This document shows, piece by piece, positions 16,210 through 25,023 of a stretch of DNA of 52,657 nt. Origin of the DNA: Bacteroidia bacterium. GTDB lineage: Bacteria; Bacteroidota; Bacteroidia; Bacteroidales; VadinHA17. Numbering within the stretch: position 1 is the first letter of the stretch; the number at the start of each line of letters is the position of its first letter. The stretch is taken from contig JAPLEB010000072.1 of NCBI GenBank assembly GCA_026391555.1, positions 1-52,657 of the forward strand, given 5' to 3'. Both the position numbers and the translations under genes were made by a program. Below the pieces are notes generated by a model. It worked only from the letters and a program-made list of their open reading frames with translations. It did no database searches and was not told where the DNA came from.

Positions 16210-18246
16210 ATGAATAGCAAAGTAAACAAAAGAGCAGCTGACAACATCCGGATGCTCGCGATGGCGATGGTGGAAAAGTCAAAATCAGGTCATCCCGGTG
16301 GCGCCATGGGTGGCGCTGATTTTATTCATATCCTCTTTTCCGAATTTCTGAATTTTGATCCCAATGATCCTGCATGGATTAATCGCGACAGGTTCTTTCT
16401 CGATCCCGGACACATGTCGCCGATGCTCTATTCGATCCTTACTTTGACCGGCCATTTTACCACTGAGGAATTAAAAAACTTCCGTCAATGGGGTAGTCCG
16501 ACTCCGGGGCATCCTGAACTTGATGTAACGAGAGGAGTTGAAAATACATCAGGGCCACTGGGGCAGGGTCATACCATAGCAGTGGGAGCTGCAATTGCGG
16601 AAAGATTTCTTGTTGCCAGGTTCGGGGAACTTTTTGCTCATAAGATATTTACATTCATCTCTGATGGTGGTGTTCAGGAAGAGATATCACAGGGGGCCGG
16701 GCGTCTGGCAGGTTTCCTGGGGCTCAGCAACCTGATAATGTTTTACGATTCAAATGATATTCAGCTTTCTACTGAGACTAAATCGGTAACAAATGAAGAT
16801 ACAGCCATGAAGTATCATTCATGGGGATGGAATGTAATCAAAATCGATGGTAACGATCAGGATCAGATAAGAAAAGCGCTTACTTCGGCTGTCAGTGAAA
16901 AGGATAAACCGACCATTATAATAGGGAAAACCATAATGGGTAAAGGGCTATTAGATAAAGATGGAAACAGCTTTGAAAGAAAATGTTCAACTCACGGGAT
17001 GCCTGTAAGTGAAGCAGGCGCATCATTCGAAAAATCGCTGATCAACCTGGGAGGCAATGTTGCAGATCCTTTCCAAATATTTGAAGAGGTAAAAGAATAC
17101 TATAATAATATACTTGCTGAGAAAAGCCAGGCTGCTGCTGAATGGAAAAAAAGAAAAAATGAATGGGCCTCAAATAACAACGAACCCGACAAAAAACTTC
17201 ACTCCTTTTATACCGGAACAGTTCCGGAGATTGATTATAAGGCTATTCGGCAAAAAGAGGGATCAGCTACCAGGGCTGCTTCTGCAACAATATTGAGCCT
17301 GTTTGCGACTAAGATTGAAAATATGATAGTCGCATCGGCCGACCTTGCCAACTCCGATAAAACTGACGGTTTTCTTAAAAACACTCATCCTTTTACAAAA
17401 GGGGATTTCACCGGAGCATTTCTGCATGCAGGTGTATCGGAACTTACGATGGCAGCCATCATGAACGGCATGGCTCTTCATGGTGGTGTTATACCGGCAT
17501 GCGGCACATTCTTTGTCTTTTCCGATTATATGAAACCTGCTGTAAGACTGGCATGCCTGATGGGATTACCCGTAAAATACATCTGGACACACGATGCATT
17601 TCGTGTAGGTGAAGACGGACCAACTCACCAGCCGGTAGAACAGGAAGCACAGTTGCGCCTTATGGAACACCTTAAAAACCATCATGGTGAAAACAGTATG
17701 GTTGTTCTGAGGCCTGCCGATGCAACTGAAACAACTGTTGCCTGGAAAATGGCATTGGAAAATACGAAAACCCCAACTGCTCTCATCCTTTCAAGGCAGA
17801 ACATAAAAGATCTTCCTTCGGATAATAACGACAGGTACACTGATGCCCTTAAATCGGAAAAGGGCGCATATATTGTTCAGGATTGTACAGGGAAGCCAGA
17901 TATAATTTTAATTGCCAGTGGCTCGGAGGTAGCTACTCTGGTTGAAGGCGCTGTACTTTTAAGAAAAGACAATCTGAATGTAAGAATTATTTCTGCTCCA
18001 TCGGAAGGATTATTCCGGAATCAACCTGAAAGTTACCATAAATCTATCATGCCCGACAATGTTCCAGTATTTGGCCTGACTGCCGGGTTATCAGTTACAT
18101 TACTGGGACTTGTTGGTCCGAAAGGGGTAGTATGGGGAATGAACAGTTTTGGTTATTCGGCACCATATAAGGTACTTGATGAAAAATTTGGGTTCACGGC
18201 TGAGAATGTATATAAGCAGGTTAAGGAGTACCTGGCTGGTTCATAA
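16210..18246 (+). CDS. tkt: Transketolase
   Basis: This 678-residue complete transketolase has N-terminal thiamine diphosphate-binding half motifs SGHPGGAMGGADF (near 28) and SDGGVQEEISQGA (near 150, binding Mg-ThDP), a pyrimidine-binding half with FVFSDYMKPAVRLACLMG and THDAFRVGEDGPTHQPVEQ (near 459), and a C-terminal domain. It transfers two-carbon units in the non-oxidative pentose phosphate pathway in the cytoplasm. It begins 5 nt after the zinc-ribbon gene. The 3' end overlaps the convergent exonuclease gene by 26 nt. Confidence 0.95.
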   Translation: MNSKVNKRAADNIRMLAMAMVEKSKSGHPGGAMGGADFIHILFSEFLNFDPNDPAWINRDRFFLDPGHMSPMLYSILTLTGHFTTEELKNFRQWGSPTPGHPELDVTRGVENTSGPLGQGHTIAVGAAIAERFLVARFGELFAHKIFTFISDGGVQEEISQGAGRLAGFLGLSNLIMFYDSNDIQLSTETKSVTNEDTAMKYHSWGWNVIKIDGNDQDQIRKALTSAVSEKDKPTIIIGKTIMGKGLLDKDGNSFERKCSTHGMPVSEAGASFEKSLINLGGNVADPFQIFEEVKEYYNNILAEKSQAAAEWKKRKNEWASNNNEPDKKLHSFYTGTVPEIDYKAIRQKEGSATRAASATILSLFATKIENMIVASADLANSDKTDGFLKNTHPFTKGDFTGAFLHAGVSELTMAAIMNGMALHGGVIPACGTFFVFSDYMKPAVRLACLMGLPVKYIWTHDAFRVGEDGPTHQPVEQEAQLRLMEHLKNHHGENSMVVLRPADATETTVAWKMALENTKTPTALILSRQNIKDLPSDNNDRYTDALKSEKGAYIVQDCTGKPDIILIASGSEVATLVEGAVLLRKDNLNVRIISAPSEGLFRNQPESYHKSIMPDNVPVFGLTAGLSVTLLGLVGPKGVVWGMNSFGYSAPYKVLDEKFGFTAENVYKQVKEYLAGS

Positions 18247-18916
18247 ACCGTAAAAGTACCTGGGCAATCGCTAGAACATCTTTCTCACAATAACGGACAA
18301 TTCTTTCTAGGTCGTTTTCGCCATAGTAGATTCCTGCAACCATACTGCCATCAATATCATCTTTCGGGGTGGGGATGCCAAGTATTGTAGTTAGCAGATC
18401 GAGCGATGTATAATTCTTATAGTCCCCGAATTTCCAAAGGTCCATTGTATCCAATAGTTTAATCTCCCACGGTTTCTTTCCTGCATTATCGAGGATACCG
18501 GGGATAATAAGTCCGTTAATAATCATCCTCCTGGCAATATATGGGTAGTCAAATTCTTTCCCATTATGAGCACACAGGAGAGCCTCTTTATTAGTTTTTG
18601 AGAATTTCGTAAGCATAGCAGAAAAGTCGGAAAGAACTGATTTTTCATCATGCCCATAAAAAGATTTCAGTCTGAAACTGAAGGGATTTTTTTCTTTTAT
18701 CAGACCAACCGAAATACAAATGATTTTCCCGAATTCGGAATAGATACCTGCCCTTTCATATACATCACCAGCAGTCTGTCCGGGAGATATGAATTGCTTT
18801 GATTTTTTATTCCAGAGAGTCTGCATTACAGGTTCTAACCGTTCATAAGATGATACTGCCGGTACAGTTTCAATATCGAGGAACAAAACATCTTCAACTT
18901 TTATATTATCAAGCAT
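18221..18916 (-). CDS. DEDDy-type 3'-5' exonuclease (RNase H-like, DNA PolB exo-like)
   Basis: This 231-residue stand-alone exonuclease has Exo I FLDIETVP (Asp14, Glu16), Exo II CAHNGKEFDYPYIARRM and Exo III YCEKD (Y-x3-D), so all four catalytic acids and the tyrosine are present. Proteins like this are common in Bacteroidota next to housekeeping genes; their substrate is not established from sequence. It follows uridine kinase by 4 nt on the minus strand and probably shares its transcript. Confidence 0.85.
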   Translation of the reverse strand: MLDNIKVEDVLFLDIETVPAVSSYERLEPVMQTLWNKKSKQFISPGQTAGDVYERAGIYSEFGKIICISVGLIKEKNPFSFRLKSFYGHDEKSVLSDFSAMLTKFSKTNKEALLCAHNGKEFDYPYIARRMIINGLIIPGILDNAGKKPWEIKLLDTMDLWKFGDYKNYTSLDLLTTILGIPTPKDDIDGSMVAGIYYGENDLERIVRYCEKDVLAIAQVLLRFMNQPGTP

Positions 18917-18920
18917 AGCG

Positions 18921-19541
18921 TTATGATTTACTTTTTAATAGATGCTTTTCAATTATCGAAATCAACACCTCTATTCCAACCTGATTTTCACCACCTCCCG
19001 GTATAATAATATCGGCATACCTCTTTGATGGTTCAATAAACTGGAGATGGGAAGGCTTTACTGTATCGTGATATCTTTCAAGCACTGTAAGAAGCGACCG
19101 TCCGCGTTCAACGATATCCCTCTTTATAACACGGCCAAGGCGGTCGTCAGCATCAGCATCAACAAAAACCTTAATATCCAGCATATTACGTAACCCAATA
19201 TCGGTCAGAATAAGAATCCCTTCGACAAGAACAACCCTTGTTGGCTTAATTCTAATTGTCTCTTTTGCCCTAATACAAGTAAGATAGGAATAGATCGGCA
19301 TATCAACCGGAGTACCTTTTTTTAGTCGTTCCAGATGATCAATCAGCAAACCGAATTCGACTGAATCGGGATGATCAAAATTAATTTTTTGTCTCTCTTC
19401 AAGTGAGATACCACTGTTATCCCTGTAATAGGAATCCTGAGGAATAACGATAACCTCGTCATTAGGAAATACTTCCATTACCTTTCTTACAACTGTAGTT
19501 TTTCCTGAACCGGTGCCACCTGCTATTCCAACTATCAACAT
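18921..19541 (-). CDS. udk: Uridine kinase
   Basis: This 206-residue P-loop kinase has Walker A GIAGGTGSGKTT (5-16). It contains the uridine kinase motifs QDSYYRD and NFDHPDS, and RDIVERGRS in the lid region. It phosphorylates uridine and cytidine for pyrimidine salvage. It is divergent from manA with 50 bp between; TATTTTTG on the minus strand (19577-19570) fits the Bacteroidota -7 element and may drive it. Confidence 0.93.
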   Translation of the reverse strand: MLIVGIAGGTGSGKTTVVRKVMEVFPNDEVIVIPQDSYYRDNSGISLEERQKINFDHPDSVEFGLLIDHLERLKKGTPVDMPIYSYLTCIRAKETIRIKPTRVVLVEGILILTDIGLRNMLDIKVFVDADADDRLGRVIKRDIVERGRSLLTVLERYHDTVKPSHLQFIEPSKRYADIIIPGGGENQVGIEVLISIIEKHLLKSKS

Positions 19542-19548
19542 AATTATA

Positions 19549-19556
19549 TAATTTTG
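19549..19556 (+). promoter_or_regulatory. Possible -7 promoter element for manA
   Basis: TAATTTTG fits TAnnTTTG and would start transcription about 25-30 nt before the manA ATG. No clear -33 element was seen. Confidence 0.3.
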
Positions 19557-19591
19557 CAGAATTAATTATCAAAAATAATAATTTGTATTGA

Positions 19592-20587
19592 ATGTCAGAA
19601 CTATATCCGTTAAAGTTTGAACCGGTTTTAAAAGAGAAGGTTTGGGGCGGCATCGCTCTTGTGACGCGTTTCAATAAAAAGCCCACTGGCTCACTTAATA
19701 TTGGGGAGAGCTGGGAATTATCGGCTGTTGCTGATAACCAGTCGATAATCAGTAATGGGTTCCTTGCCGGAAACAACATCGAGGAGCTTATTGAAGTTTA
19801 CATGGGTGATATTACCGGCGATTCAATTTTTGAAAAGTTCGGAAACGAGTTTCCCCTGTTGATCAAATTTATTGAAGCAAGAGAAGATCTTTCGATCCAG
19901 GTCCATCCTGGTAATGCCCTTGCAAAGGAGAGACATCAGGCTTATGGAAAAACAGAAATGTGGTATATACTTGAAAGTAAAAAAGGCTCAAAGATTTATA
20001 CAGGTTTCAGAGAAGATGTTACAAAAGAAATTTATGAAGAGTCCATTAAAAATGGCAGACTTGCTGATCTGCTTAACATTGAATGCCCGGAAGCAGGAGA
20101 TACTTTCTTCACTCCTGCCGGCAGAGTGCATGCAATCGGAGCAGGTACAGTTCTGGTTGAAATACAACAGACCTCGGATATAACTTACAGGATATTTGAC
20201 TGGAACAGAAAAAGTTCAGGTAAAGAACAAAGGAAATTGCATACAGAGCTGGCGCTCGATGCCATCGACTTTACTGCAACAGGAAAAATTAAAATCAGAA
20301 AGAAACAGGAACTTAATAAAACAGAAAATCTCGTTAACTGTGAATTTTTTAACACTAATTTCATCAACTTCAATACAGCTATAAATAAAGAATATTATTT
20401 TATTGATTCATTTGTTGTGTACATTTGTATTGATGGTGAATTATTAATCCGCTGGGATGAAAATTCAGAGAAAGTCTCAAAAGGCGAGACGGTGCTTCTT
20501 CCCGCGATGATAAAAGAGGTTATTCTTGAGCCAATCGGGGAAGCACGGATACTTGAGATATTCATTAATTCGGAAAATAGCTATTAA
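19592..20587 (+). CDS. manA: Mannose-6-phosphate isomerase, class I
   Basis: This 331-residue protein is a short class I phosphomannose isomerase of the cupin superfamily. Zinc-site residues are visible in LSIQVHPGN (Gln, His, near 105), YGKTEMWYIL (Glu) and GRVHAIGAG (His, near 178). It interconverts fructose 6-phosphate and mannose 6-phosphate. Convergent or coupled neighbours give no extra hint. A heptanucleotide array follows its stop. Confidence 0.9.
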   Translation: MSELYPLKFEPVLKEKVWGGIALVTRFNKKPTGSLNIGESWELSAVADNQSIISNGFLAGNNIEELIEVYMGDITGDSIFEKFGNEFPLLIKFIEAREDLSIQVHPGNALAKERHQAYGKTEMWYILESKKGSKIYTGFREDVTKEIYEESIKNGRLADLLNIECPEAGDTFFTPAGRVHAIGAGTVLVEIQQTSDITYRIFDWNRKSSGKEQRKLHTELALDAIDFTATGKIKIRKKQELNKTENLVNCEFFNTNFINFNTAINKEYYFIDSFVVYICIDGELLIRWDENSEKVSKGETVLLPAMIKEVILEPIGEARILEIFINSENSY

Positions 20588-20597
20588 CAAGAATAAA

Positions 20598-20646
20598 GGA
20601 GAAAGGAGAAAGGAGAAAGGTGAAAGGTGAAAGGAGAAAGGAGAAA
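20598..20646. repeat. Heptanucleotide tandem array (GGAGAAA)7
   Basis: Seven contiguous 7-bp units are present: five GGAGAAA and two GGTGAAA. The array lies between manA and the lipoprotein gene. It is one of several period-7 arrays in the window. Confidence 0.9.
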
Positions 20647-20672
20647 GGCAAATATTAAAATTTAATAACATT

Positions 20673-21443
20673 ATGAAAATACTTTTTGGTTCACTGCTTA
20701 TAATCTTCGTACTAATCTTCTTTTCCGGTTGTGCTGGAAAAGGAGGTGCGAAAAAAGAAAATCAAACTCCAATTGATACAATTACTGTTCCTGATACTGG
20801 TTATACCGGTATTAAGCAATATATGAGCGGTCAGCTTCTGGTCAAGGAAGTTACGTTCAAAAACGGGAGGAGAGAAGGATTAATGAAATCATTTTACCAG
20901 GATGGCAGAGTGCGTCAGACTTTCTGGTACAAAAATAACTTAAGGGAGGATTCAGCAAAGTGGTATTACGAAGAGGGACAAGTTTTTCGTTCGACGCCTT
21001 ATAAGAAAGATACCATCGACGGTATTCAGAAGCAGTATTACAGGAATGGCAGGTTGAAAGCCAAATTGGGTTATATAAAAGGATTACGCACACCATATCT
21101 TGAAGAGTTTACTCAGGATGGAAAACTGGTTGGCGGATACCCTGATCTGGTAGTCAATATCCGTGATGATTACAGGTCAAAAGGTGTTTACAGAGTCTCT
21201 CTGGAACTGTCAGATAAGTCAACTAAGGTTAAATATTACCGTGGTGACTTCCCGAACGGTGTTTTTGATACCACTCAGTGCAAAAAAATAAATACAATAA
21301 AAGGAATTGGTTATCTGGATCTCAAAAAATCAGGATCACCGAAAACAGGTTATATTGGAGTAATAGCCGAGATTTTAACCAATTATGGGAACAATTATCT
21401 GATTTATAAAAAGATCGGGCTACCCTACAACGATCTTAATTAA
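20673..21443 (+). CDS. Lipoprotein with YwqK/MORN-like repeats
   Basis: This 256-residue protein has a signal peptide ending in the lipobox FSGC (Cys near 20), so it is likely anchored in a membrane. The middle (about 45-150) has MORN-like variants typical of YwqK-family proteins: NGRREGLMKSFYQDGRVRQT, KNNLREDSAKWYYEEGQ, DGIQKQYYRNGRLKAK. Function is unknown; the antitoxin label sometimes given to this family is not supported by the neighbours. Confidence 0.75.
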   Translation: MKILFGSLLIIFVLIFFSGCAGKGGAKKENQTPIDTITVPDTGYTGIKQYMSGQLLVKEVTFKNGRREGLMKSFYQDGRVRQTFWYKNNLREDSAKWYYEEGQVFRSTPYKKDTIDGIQKQYYRNGRLKAKLGYIKGLRTPYLEEFTQDGKLVGGYPDLVVNIRDDYRSKGVYRVSLELSDKSTKVKYYRGDFPNGVFDTTQCKKINTIKGIGYLDLKKSGSPKTGYIGVIAEILTNYGNNYLIYKKIGLPYNDLN

Positions 21444-21452
21444 AGGGTAAAT

Positions 21453-22061
21453 ATGATAATTCGTTCAGCCACCTTCATTAAAAGCAGTCCCACATTAAAA
21501 GAGTGTCCGGCACCAACAAAGCCTGAATTTGGATTTATCGGCAGATCGAATGTAGGAAAATCATCGCTTATAAATATGCTGACCGGCTGGTCGAAGCTGG
21601 CAAAAACATCAGTTCAACCCGGTAAGACGAGGACCATAAATCATTTTTCTATAAATGACAGCTGGTACCTGGTTGATCTTCCGGGTTATGGCTATGCGAA
21701 AGTACCCGTAATGCTCAGGGAGAAATGGGTAAAAGCTACCAGGAATTATATTCTGAAAAGAGAAAACCTGGTCTGTCTTTTTGTGCTTCTCGACTCAAGG
21801 CACAAACCTCAGCGCTCCGATCTTGAATTCATGGAGTTTCTGGGATCACACCAGATAGCTCTTGCAAGAGTTTTTACAAAGAGTGATAAGTTAACAAGGA
21901 CTGTTCTTGAGAAATCGATAATTCAATATAATTCTGAAATGCTTGAAAAATGGGAATCTCTGCCGGTCTCTTTCATTTCATCGGCGGTTAATGGCACCGG
22001 AAGAGATGAAATATTGAACTATATTGAAGAATCTATTAACAATTTTTCAAATGGCACCTGA
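21453..22061 (+). CDS. engB: Ribosome biogenesis GTPase EngB/YihA
   Basis: This 202-residue TRAFAC GTPase has G1 GRSNVGKSSLIN (near 33), G3 DLPGYGYAKV (near 74) and G4 TKSD (near 144). It assists assembly of the large ribosomal subunit. Length and motifs are standard. It starts 9 nt after the lipoprotein gene. Confidence 0.95.
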   Translation: MIIRSATFIKSSPTLKECPAPTKPEFGFIGRSNVGKSSLINMLTGWSKLAKTSVQPGKTRTINHFSINDSWYLVDLPGYGYAKVPVMLREKWVKATRNYILKRENLVCLFVLLDSRHKPQRSDLEFMEFLGSHQIALARVFTKSDKLTRTVLEKSIIQYNSEMLEKWESLPVSFISSAVNGTGRDEILNYIEESINNFSNGT

Positions 22062-22077
22062 TTTAAATAGGAATTTT

Positions 22078-22085
22078 TAATTTTG
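22078..22085 (+). promoter_or_regulatory. Possible -7 promoter element for prs
   Basis: TAATTTTG fits TAnnTTTG and lies 45 nt before the prs start. The -33 position is not a good match. Confidence 0.3.
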
Positions 22086-22129
22086 CATTCATATTTGATC
22101 AATATACTAAACAGCTAAATAATAGGAAA

Positions 22130-23068
22130 ATGTTTGGAAAAGCACCAATGAAACTTTTTTCCTGCAGGTCTTCTCAACATCTGGCTCAGATGATTGCAGA
22201 TAAACTGGGGATTGAACTCGGGAAAAGTTCAGTAACAGAATTCAGCGATGGAGAATTTCAACCCTGTTTTGATGAATCTGTAAGGGGATGTATGGTTTTT
22301 ATTGTTCAGTCAACAAACCCTCCTGCCGACAATATTTTCGAACTTCTCCTTATGATTGATGCGGCCAAAAGAGCCTCAGCATACAAAGTTATAGCTGTTA
22401 TACCATATTATGGTTTTGCCAGGCAGGACAGGAAAGACAGACCAAGAGTTTCGATTGGTTCGAAGTTGTCGGCCGATCTGCTTAGCACTGCCGGTGTCGA
22501 CAGGGTGATCACCATGGATCTCCATGCTGATCAGATACAGGGCTTCTTCAATGTCCCCGTTGACCATCTTTTCGGTTCAGCAATTTTTGCACCATATATT
22601 GCAAACCTTAAGCTGAATAACCTTACCGTTTCAGCACCCGACATGGGAGGCTCAAAAAGAGCCAATGCCTACTCGAGGCATCTTCAATCGGAAATGGTAC
22701 TATGCTATAAGCTCCGTAAAAAGCCAAATGTGATAGAAGAGATGTCGATAATCGGTGAAGTGGATGGAAAGAATGTGGTCATAATCGATGATATGGTAGA
22801 TACTGCAGGTACTCTTGTACTGGCAGCAAATATGATGAAAGAGAGAGGAGCTACCAGTATCAGGGCATTCGCGACACACCCTATACTTTCAGGGAATGCA
22901 GTTGAGAGAATCAACGATTCAGCAATTGAGGAACTTGTAGTAACTGATTCCGTTCCATTTGTTAATAATTCCAAAAAAATTAAAGTGCTTTCAATAGCGG
23001 AAATATTTGCTACAACCATTTACGCTGTCACCACAAACCAGTCGATTAGTACAAATTTTGTATTCTGA
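22130..23068 (+). CDS. prs: Ribose-phosphate pyrophosphokinase (PRPP synthetase)
   Basis: This 312-residue protein makes PRPP from ribose 5-phosphate and ATP. It has EFSDGEFQP (near 40), YYGFARQDRKDRPRVSIGSK (ATP-site flexible region, near 92), MDLHADQIQGFF and the PRPP loop VVIIDDMVDTAGT (near 215). The length is that of class I enzymes. Confidence 0.95.
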   Translation: MFGKAPMKLFSCRSSQHLAQMIADKLGIELGKSSVTEFSDGEFQPCFDESVRGCMVFIVQSTNPPADNIFELLLMIDAAKRASAYKVIAVIPYYGFARQDRKDRPRVSIGSKLSADLLSTAGVDRVITMDLHADQIQGFFNVPVDHLFGSAIFAPYIANLKLNNLTVSAPDMGGSKRANAYSRHLQSEMVLCYKLRKKPNVIEEMSIIGEVDGKNVVIIDDMVDTAGTLVLAANMMKERGATSIRAFATHPILSGNAVERINDSAIEELVVTDSVPFVNNSKKIKVLSIAEIFATTIYAVTTNQSISTNFVF

Positions 23069-23087
23069 TTCCTTTGTCATATATTTG
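23057..23087 (+). promoter_or_regulatory. Bacteroidota-type promoter for rplY
   Basis: TTTG at 23057-23060, a 19-nt spacer and TATATTTG at 23080-23087 match the Bacteroidota -33/-7 consensus with canonical spacing. Transcription would start about 80 nt before the rplY ATG. Confidence 0.55.
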
Positions 23088-23172
23088 CAGGCCAATTTTT
23101 TTATTTATGTCAAACGTGTAATGGGAAGTTATCGGGATGATAACTTTTAGTAGCACAATAACTTTCATACAA

Positions 23173-23814
23173 ATGGAGACAATAGAGATTAAAGGATCTT
23201 TCAGAACAGAATTAGGAAAGAAAAGTTCTAAACAAATCCGAAAAGCAGGGAATGTACCATGTGTTATTTATGGAAAAGAAAAAAATATTCACTTCCATGC
23301 TCATGAAAACAGTTTTAAAAATCTTGTATATACTGCCAAAGCTCATCTGGTTAAACTGAGTATTGAGGATAAAGAGTATAAAGCTGTCCTGAAAGATATG
23401 CAGTTTCACCCGGTTAGTGATAAAATTTTACATGCAGATTTTATTGAGATATTTGATAATAAACCGGTTGTAATCAACATCCCTGTCAAAGTTTCAGGCG
23501 ATTCAGCCGGGGTTATTGCAGGTGGAAAATTAAGTATTAAAAGAAGAACTCTTAAAGTTAAAGCGTTAGCTAATGATCTTCCTGAATTTCTTCCGATTGA
23601 TATCACTGATTTGAAAATTCACGAGGGAGTAAAAGTTGGTGATTTATCATACGAAAAGATAGAATTACTTGATCCTAAAAAATCAATGGTTCTGACAATT
23701 GCCACATCTCGTGTTGCACAGAAAACTGATGAAGAGGTTGCTGCTGAGGCCGCTGCTGAAGCTGCTGCTGAAGCCACTACTGAAGTAACACCTGAAACTC
23801 CTGCAGCTAAGTAG
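23173..23814 (+). CDS. rplY: Ribosomal protein bL25, TL5/CTC form
   Basis: This 213-residue protein has an N-terminal L25 domain that binds 5S rRNA and a C-terminal TL5 beta domain, followed by an Ala/Glu/Thr-rich tail (AAEAAAEAAAEATTE) common in Bacteroidota. I chose ATG 23173 (METIEIKGSFR), since the upstream in-frame codons encode unrelated residues. A well-matched promoter lies upstream. It is followed by pth, a widespread pairing. Confidence 0.93.
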   Translation: METIEIKGSFRTELGKKSSKQIRKAGNVPCVIYGKEKNIHFHAHENSFKNLVYTAKAHLVKLSIEDKEYKAVLKDMQFHPVSDKILHADFIEIFDNKPVVINIPVKVSGDSAGVIAGGKLSIKRRTLKVKALANDLPEFLPIDITDLKIHEGVKVGDLSYEKIELLDPKKSMVLTIATSRVAQKTDEEVAAEAAAEAAAEATTEVTPETPAAK

Positions 23815-23849
23815 AACCAATTCTTTTTTTATAACAACAATCAGGCTCG

Positions 23850-24467
23850 ATGAAATTTCTGATAGTTGGCCTGGGGAATATCGGTGAAGAGTACAAAGAT
23901 ACCCGGCATAATATAGGATTTACAGTGTTGGATGCCATGGCTTTGGCATCCAACATTTCTTTTACAGACAGACGTTATGGAGCAGTTTGCAGCATCAGAT
24001 ACAAAGGTCGTGAACTTATCCTGCTAAAACCTTCAACATTCATGAACCTCAGCGGTAATGCCGTGAGCTACTGGCTTAAAAAAGAAAAGATTCCTGTCAA
24101 AAATATGCTTGTTATTGTTGATGATATTGCCCTCCCTCCCGGAAGTATAAGAATGAGACCCAAGGGAAGCGATGGAGGCCATAACGGACTTGCTCATATC
24201 AGCAACATCCTGGCAACAAATGAATATCCCCGGATCAGGATTGGTATCGGCAACAGTTTCCGGAAAGGAGCACAACGCGATTTTGTTCTTAGCTCCTGGG
24301 ACCAGGAAGAAAAAAAATTCATGCAGGAAAGAATCTCCATTGTGATCAAGATGATCAGATCATTTGCTTTTGCAGGACTTGAATTGACTATGACGGCTTT
24401 TAATAAAGCGGGAAAAGTACCAACTCCTGTGAAAGAATCTGGCCAGGAAAAACCCCTTCCAAAATAA
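23850..24467 (+). CDS. pth: Peptidyl-tRNA hydrolase
   Basis: This 205-residue protein has the active-site region TRHNIGF (catalytic His near 20), LKPSTFMNLSG and RPKGSDGGHNGLAHI. It releases stalled peptides from peptidyl-tRNA. Slightly longer than E. coli Pth because of a basic C-terminal tail. It lies between rplY and an S4 protein gene. Confidence 0.95.
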   Translation: MKFLIVGLGNIGEEYKDTRHNIGFTVLDAMALASNISFTDRRYGAVCSIRYKGRELILLKPSTFMNLSGNAVSYWLKKEKIPVKNMLVIVDDIALPPGSIRMRPKGSDGGHNGLAHISNILATNEYPRIRIGIGNSFRKGAQRDFVLSSWDQEEKKFMQERISIVIKMIRSFAFAGLELTMTAFNKAGKVPTPVKESGQEKPLPK

Positions 24468-24477
24468 CCCGGACTAA

Positions 24478-24873
24478 ATGGCTGATAATAAACCCATAAG
24501 AATCGATAAATTCCTTTGGTCAGTCAGACTTTATAAAACAAGGAGCATAGCTTCCCATGAATGCAGGAAGGGGAGAATCATCATTAATAATATTCAGGTC
24601 AAACCCTCAAGAATAGTTTTGAAGAACGAAATTATTATTGTTAAAAAACCTCCGGTTATTTATTCATTCAGAGTGATCGGGCTTGTTGAAAACCGTGTAT
24701 CAGCTAAGCTTGCAGAGCTATTTATTGAAGATTTGACAACTGAAAAGGAAAAAGCTAAACCGAATATCCGGCAATCGGTGGGACTTGGTAACAGAGATAA
24801 AGGTTCCGGTCGTCCCACAAAAAAAGAGAGAAGGGTAATAGATAAGCTCAAAGAGGACTTCAACGACCGTTAA
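24478..24873 (+). CDS. S4-domain RNA-binding protein (HslR/Hsp15 family)
   Basis: This 131-residue protein has an S4 domain at 5-60 (IRIDKFLWSVRLYKTRSIAS) and a basic C-terminus (RPTKKERRVIDKLKEDF). Hsp15-family proteins bind the large ribosomal subunit with attached peptidyl-tRNA. The adjacency to peptidyl-tRNA hydrolase fits that role. Confidence 0.88.
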   Translation: MADNKPIRIDKFLWSVRLYKTRSIASHECRKGRIIINNIQVKPSRIVLKNEIIIVKKPPVIYSFRVIGLVENRVSAKLAELFIEDLTTEKEKAKPNIRQSVGLGNRDKGSGRPTKKERRVIDKLKEDFNDR

Positions 24874-25023
24874 AATGGTGGTATAAAGACTTAATATTCT
24901 CAAAAATGTTGTTAAAGTATTTCTGTTTTTAGCAGCAGCATCTCATTTTTCCTATCTTGCATCCTACAGTTTCAAGCCATCTTTTATTACGTGAATCGGC
25001 TCAGGCAAATATTTTTTAGTTAA

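Noticed and set aside
20598-20646. Heptanucleotide array as a CRISPR array
   Set aside because: Units are 7 bp and contiguous with no spacers, and no cas genes are in the window.
20673-21443. YwqK-like lipoprotein as an antitoxin
   Set aside because: No toxin gene adjoins it and it carries a lipoprotein signal; the name is inherited from a family label.
23137-23172. Upstream ATG extending L25 by 12 residues
   Set aside because: The extra residues do not resemble L25, whose usual start matches METIEIKGSFR at 23173.
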